A program made the translations under genes and the position numbers. The notes under the pieces were generated by a model. The model saw only the letters and a list, made by a program, of their open reading frames with translations, had not been told where the DNA came from and did no database searches. From Nemertoderma westbladi (lineage: Eukaryota; Xenacoelomorpha; Nemertodermatida; Nemertodermatidae): a stretch of 64,000 nt of DNA. Location of the stretch: contig JAUCBJ010002271.1 of assembly GCA_032718475.1 (NCBI GenBank), positions 43,983 through 107,982 of the forward strand, in the 5' to 3' direction. Positions 57,140-64,000 of the stretch are shown one piece after another (positions within the stretch are counted from its first letter, which is position 1; each line of letters begins with the position of its first letter).

Positions 57140-58840
57140 TTACCCTAATTACTGATTTACCGGTCAGTTGATTCTCTCACAGTTGCGGACCGTTAGTCAG
57201 TTTCATTATTTCTTGGAAGCCAGAGCAGCAAGTGGAGGACAGCTCGATAACCACATGCCTGATCGAATGTTTGGGTTTCTTCCAATTCGAAGAACAAAAT
57301 GCTGGTCCCCGATGATAGCCTTGTAAGTTGAAGTTGTTGAGTCTGTCAAGTTGATGTATTTTATACTGTTCGATAACTTTGGGTTTGAAGATGTTTGGGT
57401 GTTGTCCTAGTATATCCTCAGTGAGGGAATTAGCACCTACCGCCATTAGTGCCATAGTGGAAGACGCATTAGTGTGAAGGCCTAAAAGTCGTTTTAAAAA
57501 TTTTAATCTTGTCCACTCCCTTTAAATTGGATAAGGTTAGGTATCGAGCAATCTCGGTGAAAGCGTATGTTGTCATGGGGTATAATTTCATTCGAAAGAA
57601 TGATCTCAGAATGATGAAATCGTTGTATGTTGGGGAGACTGCCAATGAGAGCAAAAGCATTCATTCCACTTCTTCCATTCTATATGTTTGGTAAAGCAAA
57701 GCGACGGTTGTAGTGTAACACCAAGATAATCATACTCGTTACAAAGTTCAACTCTCGACCCCTATATGTGAAACTATCAGAGTGAGCCACACGACCTGCT
57801 TTGCGGAATTTGATAATCTTTGTTTTTGCGAGATTCACCTCCATTGAGTTGTGGAAGCACCATTTCTGGAGAGCATCAAGCTCTAACTGGATAGTAACAG
57901 GGTCCTTCGAGTATATAGCAAGGTCGTCTGCAAAGAAGATAAACTTTATATAAGCTGATACTTGGTGGAGTACAGTTGCTAGATCTCCTATAAACATCAC
58001 AAAGCATGTTGGGGAAAACGAATCTCCTTGTAGAATACCACGCAGCTGTGTGATCGGATCGCCCGTGAGAAACGCAGACCATCAGAAACCTTAATGGTGT
58101 TGTTGAGAATAGATTTTATTGTATTGAACAATTTACCCTTTATTCCGACCTGGTTGTATATATCTTTATCAGTAGAGTTGCTCGGTGGACAACATCAAAG
58201 GCTTTTCTGAAATCCACAAAGGCGACATAGATCCTCTTTTTATCTGAGCAGCTGGCTACAGAGACAGACAGCCTAGAGTTGGTCAGTCGTAAAAACTGAC
58301 ATCAGAAATGAAATCACCAACCCTCAAAACCCCAAAAGCGAGAATGTTAGTAAATTTTATTCCTTCTTAAGTCTTGGCAGACAAACTGACAGAAAGACCG
58401 ACACACTTCAGTCTGTAGGGAACACGTAAAATCTTGAATTAGGCGCGAAAGGGTTAAGGCAGCATAAATATCCATTAGCAGTAATCTGATTGGTTGGAGG
58501 CTTGACTTTCCAGGGATAAAACCAAACTGTTCAATGGGCAGGTAATGGAACACGTTGCATTGAACGCGTTTATTAAATATAGACGTTAAAATCTTCAGTA
58601 ATACAGAAATTAGTGCAATTCCTCTAAAGTCGTTGGGATCCGTCGTTTCTCCTTTTCCTTTATATATAATTTAATTACACTGATCGCCCAGTTGACAGGG
58701 ATGGATCCAGTATTCAGGCAAGAGTTGAATAAAAGTGTTGAATTTTTGCTTTATATGAAAGGTAATTTCATAAGCTTCAGATAAATCTCAGGCAGTTCTC
58801 TTAATTTTATAATATTTCCCATTTTTTGAATGAACATGTG
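57140..58840 (-). mobile_element. LINE D relic
   Basis: Minus-strand order: RT fingers IEQFGFIPGKSSLQPI (58540), motif A VAFVDFRKAFD equivalent (about 58220), IKFIFFADDLAIYSKD as motif C (57925), KWCFHNSMEVNLAKTKIIKF (57850) and FTYRGRELNFV (57760). It ends with a C-terminal ORF at 57455-57177 without known motifs. About 190 bp of foreign sequence with a TCTGTCAG-type repeat interrupts it near 58265-58455. Inactive. Confidence 0.75.
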
Positions 58841-59795
58841 GAGAGCGCGGTCTCTCAACGTTTAATAATAATATTTACATAGGTAAACAATACCACCAAG
58901 CAGAATGGGAAGGTATATCCTACTGTCAGATACTGCAGTACTGGCACAGTGGTACAGTCTGCTAGTAGTGGTTCTCCAGCATAAATACAGTTATGGTAGA
59001 GTTTCAGTTTCCGTCAATTCGGGTTCGATGACCCCTAATATATATATGGCCACTACAAACAATATAAAAAAAACATGGAGTTTTTCAATTTTTAAAATTT
59101 TTTTTTAGACAATTGCCACTTGTCAGAAATAGAAAACGAAAATACAAAAAGTGCGTGAAAAATATGATGAAAATGAATATGCTGTTTCCGAAAAATGTGG
59201 TATTGGAAAATAAAAATGGAAATTATCGGTTTTAAATTCTCACGCAGGCTGAAACGGGGTGCCAAAAAAATGTTTTTTCAAATTTTTATGTACTTTTTGA
59301 TGATTCTCTTTTGTTTTCGATTCATTTTTCAACCACATTGGAGAAATGTACAAAATGGAAACAAACCCCGCAGCTACACGCTCTTTAGAGATACTCCCTT
59401 GATCTGCGTTTGCCAACCGCACCTTGAGGCGTCCAGGGTAGCGAAATCGACATATATTAACCCGATGCTCGACGTCCTGCGCCACGAACTCTGCCAGAAC
59501 ACTCAACCACTCCAAGAAATTGTGGAAGTTGTGAGAGAAGTTGTAATCACACCCAACCCTTGTAAATGTTATTTTTATATTTTATTACATCACATTATTT
59601 ATATTTAATTCTGATTTTTACTGTTTGCTCTGCTTCTGATATGGGCCATGCGTATCTTATAATAAATGAAATAACACCATATTCCAAGTATGTGGGTACC
59701 GTACCGTTATGGAACGCCAATAGCGCCATAATGTTACTACCAATGTTATTATAGTTGGTTGTTACCTTTTTTATGTAGCATGAAAAAGTATCTAC

Positions 59796-60010
59796 CATCT
59801 ATTTAGCCAATAGGAAAAAAGAATCTACCAATTATTTGGTAGCTACTTTTACCTTATTGGGTAATTACAGTAGATGGTAAGAAGTTTTTCATAATTTAAT
59901 TTTTTAATTAAATAATTTCCTATTCGCAATAATAAACTGACCAATAACAAAAAAGTAGCAGCGAACAAGTTGGTAGGTACTTTTTTCCTATTGCTTAAAT
60001 ATATAGATGG
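59796..60010. mobile_element. MITE with about 40-bp TIRs and inner hairpin
   Basis: CCATCTATTTAGCCAATAGG...CTACCAA is inverted at 59970-60010 (TTGGTAGGTAC...CCTATTGC...AGATGG). A second partial copy of the same arm in the middle (59836-59878) makes a nested stem. Confidence 0.65.
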
Positions 60011-60147
60011 AATTGGAATTGAATAGATAGACGAAATACAGCAAAATACAGCTTGCCAACAACACATTGTTACTATCAATAATAAAAATCAGGGGCTAAT
60101 AAAATAGCAGTTGGCTTTGAAATTAATACTCCATATCTCAATAACCT

Positions 60148-60300
60148 GTGGCTTAGTGGTTGTAGTCTCGGCTTCCACCTCGAGGTCCCACGTTCGAATC
60201 CGACACCACGCTGATGAGACCCAGTAAGGTCGAAACGCGTACGTGATTTGGAGAGATATGAGATATTAATTTCAAGAAAAATTACGCGATTCCTAAATTT
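60148..60300 (+). mobile_element. tRNA-derived SINE
   Basis: A box TGGCTTAGTGG (60149-60159) and B box GTTCGAATCC (60192-60201) are close to the pol III consensus. The body GCTGATGAGACCCAGTAAGG and TCGAAACGCG follows. No complete cloverleaf closes, so it is a SINE head rather than a tRNA gene. Confidence 0.75.
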
Positions 60301-60818
60301 GTACACTACCCGGTCAACCTAGTACCCTATTTTAATAAATGTATAATAACAAACACCTCGAAAAATATAACTTGCCAACACATTGTTACTATATTCTTAT
60401 TGGTGGAATATTAAAATATTTTAATAGTCCAATCAGAGACTGCTTGAAATTTGGATGAGCTAACGCCTCCTCATAACACACACCATCCGCCCTTATAACA
60501 AATTTTGGTTATTATGAATATTATAAGTAAAGTACCCCTACTCGAGTACGTGCGTGCGATTCTTTGTTTTCAGAGCATTTTTGGAAGGAGAAGCACTTTC
60601 TAGATAATAAGTGCTCGATCATTGTTGCTTTTGCTCCATTCCATCGCCTCCAGTTAGTTGTAAGAGAAGTCGAATAAACCCCAATACTAAACGAATCAAC
60701 TCTAGTACTGTACGGTAGTAAATAATAGGCCACTAAATAATAGATATAGAACGTTAACCGCAATGTACAAAAATATATAAAAAAAATAAATAATAGTCAA
60801 CAAATTTGTTTATTTTAG

Positions 60819-60878
60819 AACAACTGCCCAAGTATGTTCCATAGGGTTCACACAAACTTCAAGGCATGGTGTCAATAA
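60819..60878 (+). CDS. Gene 3 exon 3: last LDLa Cys and tail
   Basis: 60 nt after TATTTTAG, phase 0: NNC completes the LDLa module (SDE|NNC), then a 16-residue tail ending in FKAWCQ and TAA. The stop codon lies inside an AATAAA (60874-60879), which could act as an unusually close poly(A) signal. Same length as gene 1 exon 3. Confidence 0.78.
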   Translation, partial: NNCPSMFHRVHTNFKAWCQ

Positions 60879-61340
60879 AGAAGGCGATACATGGGTAGAT
60901 GGAAGCACATCATTATTAGTCCCTCATGGTGAATGTAGATTGATCTGTTTGGCATTAATGAGATAAACATTGGTGACGGTTTACGTTAATTCATTGTTAA
61001 ATTATAATACATAACATAATATCACATATATACCAGCCAATTCAATGAACTACATATTTCATAATTGGGTTCTCTCTAATTATTTTGAAAGAAGTTAGGT
61101 AGGCCTAGCCTACACTATAATCGTTTGTTTCAGAAAAATAGGAAAATAAAATCCAATAAATTACTAGGAACTTTCCCCCAAATGTATTATTTCACGTGAC
61201 ATAAACTAAACGTAGTATTAAACTTAATGGGCCGTGTGAAGACCAGTAATAAAATTACATTCGCTAATGTACAAACAATGAAGAAGATGAATCCGACGCT
61301 AATAACCTACGAGAAACAACCCAACAGGAGGAGAGTACGT

Positions 61341-62004
<664 letters not shown>

Positions 62005-62199
62005 TAGCACAGCATAAAATTAATGTAAATTGATATGTAAAATATGATAAATAAGTCAAATATTTACTAAATAAATCCGACTATATAAATATTTTCATGA
62101 TAGAATAATATGTCAACTAAATACCGGGTTTAACAACAAAAACCTAAAAAAAAGATGAGATTGAAATTAAAAATATGTAATAAATAAGTCAAGTGATTA

Positions 62200-63050
62200 A
62201 TAAATATTCGAGTTTTCTTAGCGAGTCTCAATAATCATCAGCCATTTTAAAAATTATTTTAGCTGCTTTTCCCTGATCTTGCAATGCAAAAAGACCCGGC
62301 AAATTTCCCCAAACTTTTCCCACCTCATTCCGTGATCTTGCAGTCAAAGGACAACTGGTTACAATGTGCCCTTCAGTCTTTAAGCTTCCACAAGAACACC
62401 AAAGCTCAGTTTCTTTAACACGAGCCCACCGCAACTTCTCTACAGGAAAACTGTGACTGCTCAGTGCTCATCCTACCGGTACGCGTCCAAGCTAAGCAGT
62501 ACAGTAGCGTTCTGGTTCAAGTATATACAGTATCTGGTGGGGCGAGTGAAGGGTTCATCAGTTTGTAGAGATGGCGTTTGAGATTTGGCGGAGATGCATT
62601 TAGAGACTTGCTGTTTTTCTTTTTGCTTCGCACTACTGTAGTCGTTTGGAAGATTCCAGGCTCCCTCCATAGCTTTGTACATCGGGGTTTCCTTTGATTC
62701 CCAATTTCTGTAGCTAACTACAAAGGAGATCCATCAACCACATTACACTTACTGAGAAATATACGTTGTTTGTCGTTCACCAAAGTTTCGAGCTCAGGTA
62801 ATCCTAGTTCCGCAAGGCATAGATCGCCATATGTAGAGGGTCGAACACCCAACAACACCCTAATCATAGACATATAAAGCTTAGACATAAGGGCGAGCGA
62901 GCCTCCATCCATATGTGACGGCCGAAAGGATTGCACCGTCCGCTTTAGAACGGGCACGTCCGGGTTTTTCTGTAAAAACGTTGATAATTTTAGTAAATGG
63001 CACTGCTTTTCAGAAGCGTGAATGTAAATAGCAATCATATATTGCCATCA
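62200..63050 (-). mobile_element. LINE I 3' end (post-RT region)
   Basis: Minus-strand frames: MSKLYMSMIRVLLGVRPST (about 62890), GLPELETLVNDKQRIFLSK, then KETELWCSCGSLKTEGHIVT with SCPLT, a C-x-C...H...C zinc-like motif near 62400-62340, ending at 62228. About 200 bp of 3' UTR then leads into the (TTTA)n array. Frameshifts separate the segments. Confidence 0.65.
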
Positions 63051-63137
63051 GCGGATATCGGGGAGCCCCATTACATGTAAGACTGTGTATTCTAGATTGC
63101 TTTATGTTGTACTGTAGAGCTATATCGCCGGGATGTA

Positions 63138-63340
63138 GGACAATTCGGTCCCGGACAATTCGGTCCCAAAACACTAAATAAATGGGACCGAATTGTCCGG
63201 GACCGAATTGTCCGGGACCGAATTGTCCGGGACCGAATTGTCCTAGGACCGACTTGTCCGGGACCGAATTGTCCGGGACCGAATTGTCCGGGACCTAATT
63301 GTCCGGGACCGAATTGTCCGGGACCGAATTGTCCGGTTCA
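63138..63340. repeat. 15-bp minisatellite, best-preserved array
   Basis: Two units of GGACAATTCGGTCCC, the spacer AAAACACTAAATAAAT, then about ten units of GGGACCGAATTGTCC in the opposite sense with few changes. Head-to-head polarity around the spacer makes the array itself a long hairpin. Confidence 0.92.
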
Positions 63341-63811
63341 ACTTTTTAGTGCTTTTTTGATATTGGTGAATGTTCTAGAACGTTAGTAGAGATATTTGTT
63401 ATGCTAGCTAGTGTTATTTACTTGCTAGAATTTTTTGAAATTTTAAAAATACTGTATTTATTTTATTTTTGTTATTGGTAGTGTTCGAGAACATTATTAT
63501 ATATTATTTATTAAGGTGTAGCTAGTGTTTTTTTTACTAGCTTAGCATTTCCTTGAAATTATAAAAATACCTGTGAAAACAATGATATTTCAGAATTAGG
63601 CCTAAACTGTTGCTGATTATATTAATTACCAACAATATTGATGATATTATAACAGTCCCTGAATGAGATCCAGCTATTATCTAAGATAATAATTTAGGCT
63701 TGTTAACCAGCCAACAACACATACAGTATACTTACGCAATATATTTAAAAAATCAGCTTTAAACATTTTAAATACATACTATTACTAGCTAGTAAATAAT
63801 TCACAAGCTCT
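63341..63811. mobile_element. Fold-back element body, copy 2
   Basis: Reverse complement of 11690-12205: TTTTTAGTGCTTTTTTGATA, GGTGAATGTTCTAGAAC, GTGTTCGAGAACATTATTAT and ACTAGCTAGTAAATAATTCA all match. Joined to the 15-bp array as in copy 1; the far end is cut off at about 63811 by the dispersed repeat. Confidence 0.75.
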
Positions 63812-63975
63812 GTTCGCGCTTTCAGACCTTTGGCAGTTTAACCCACCAAATTAAGATGTCTTCTAGATATTAAATCGGTTTTTAGTCTATGACAAGTATT
63901 TGATTCACTACACTAGTCGAAACCAATCCGTGCGCGACCATTCACCCGCTGGATATTCCCGGGAGATTGGGTTCG
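63812..63975 (-). repeat. Dispersed repeat, copy 2 (inverted relative to 2511-2680)
   Basis: Matches 2511-2680 in reverse complement with moderate divergence (GGTTTAACTGCC-type end, CCATTCACCCGCTGGAT, CCCGGGAGA). Confidence 0.6.
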
Positions 63976-64000
63976 ACGGTTTAATTTTATTGCTATGAAA

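Larger units (their letters stand above)
48961..60818 (+). other. Gene 3 intron 2
   Basis: 11.9-kb phase-0 intron, GTAATA to TATTTTAG. It carries a MITE, LINE B pieces, repeat R, the full-length family-B LINE, a Harbinger derivative, LINE D, another MITE and a SINE. Nothing recognisable at 49240-49500, 53990-54230, 58850-59790 (an ORF at 59195-59608 has no motif) and 60310-60818. Confidence 0.7.

Noticed and set aside
59195-59608. 137-codon ORF and its antisense partner
   Set aside because: No recognisable domain, atypical composition, and a position within gene 3 intron 2 full of repeats. It could be a degraded element but cannot be assigned.
60148-60215. tRNA gene
   Set aside because: A and B boxes are good, but acceptor and anticodon stems do not pair and the sequence runs on into a SINE body.
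63138-63340. CRISPR-like array of short repeats
   Set aside because: Units are contiguous without unique spacers, change polarity head to head and join a eukaryotic fold-back element.

Overview
This is animal (metazoan) nuclear DNA, not bacterial or organellar. It is AT-rich, has spliced genes with GT-AG introns of 0.45-12 kb, and is packed with non-LTR retrotransposon (LINE) debris, piggyBac and PIF/Harbinger DNA transposons, tRNA-derived SINEs, fold-back MITEs and long microsatellites. The mix resembles an invertebrate, probably aquatic, but the species cannot be fixed from the sequence. Coordinates of degraded repeats are approximate. Splice sites, target-site duplications (TSDs) and ORF ends were read directly.

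The main gene content is a head-to-tail array of three paralogous three-exon genes on the + strand. Each encodes a short secreted protein with one atypical LDL-receptor class A (LDLa) module. Gene 1 has coding exons at 8890-9080, 12530-12626 and 20369-20428 (115 aa). Gene 2 has 25584-25696, 28494-28590 and 37705-37779 (94 aa). Gene 3 has 48307-48413, 48864-48960 and 60819-60878 (87 aa). All share the same architecture: signal peptide plus Cys cluster, phase-2 intron, a 97-nt LDLa exon, phase-0 intron, and a short tail ending in Trp-Cys. The exon lengths sum to a multiple of three in every gene. A separate intronless ORF at 42246-42497, between genes 2 and 3, encodes another small secreted Cys-rich protein (83 aa).

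Layout: 1-2.7 kb, a partial CCHC zinc-knuckle (gag-like) ORF and its non-coding flank; 2.7-6.2 kb, AT-rich with no gene; 6.2-8.7 kb, a MITE and LINE relics; 8.9-20.4 kb, gene 1 with LINE-filled introns; 20.4-25.6 kb, intergenic LINE relics; 25.6-37.8 kb, gene 2, whose second intron holds a three-level nest (LINE family A, interrupted by piggyBac, interrupted by LINE family B); 37.8-48.3 kb, intergenic with the 42.2 kb gene and several fold-back elements; 48.3-60.9 kb, gene 3, whose second intron holds a full-length family-B LINE with a 14-bp TSD and a Harbinger derivative; 60.9-64 kb, a roughly 664-bp pure tetranucleotide array, a LINE tail and a fold-back element built on a 15-bp minisatellite.

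The LINE families are named A-I here only for cross-reference. Family B is the most abundant, with a dozen or so copies: one single-ORF endonuclease/reverse transcriptase element of 3.8 kb ending in (TAG)n, plus truncated, inverted and internally deleted derivatives. All recognisable transposon ORFs in the window are broken.
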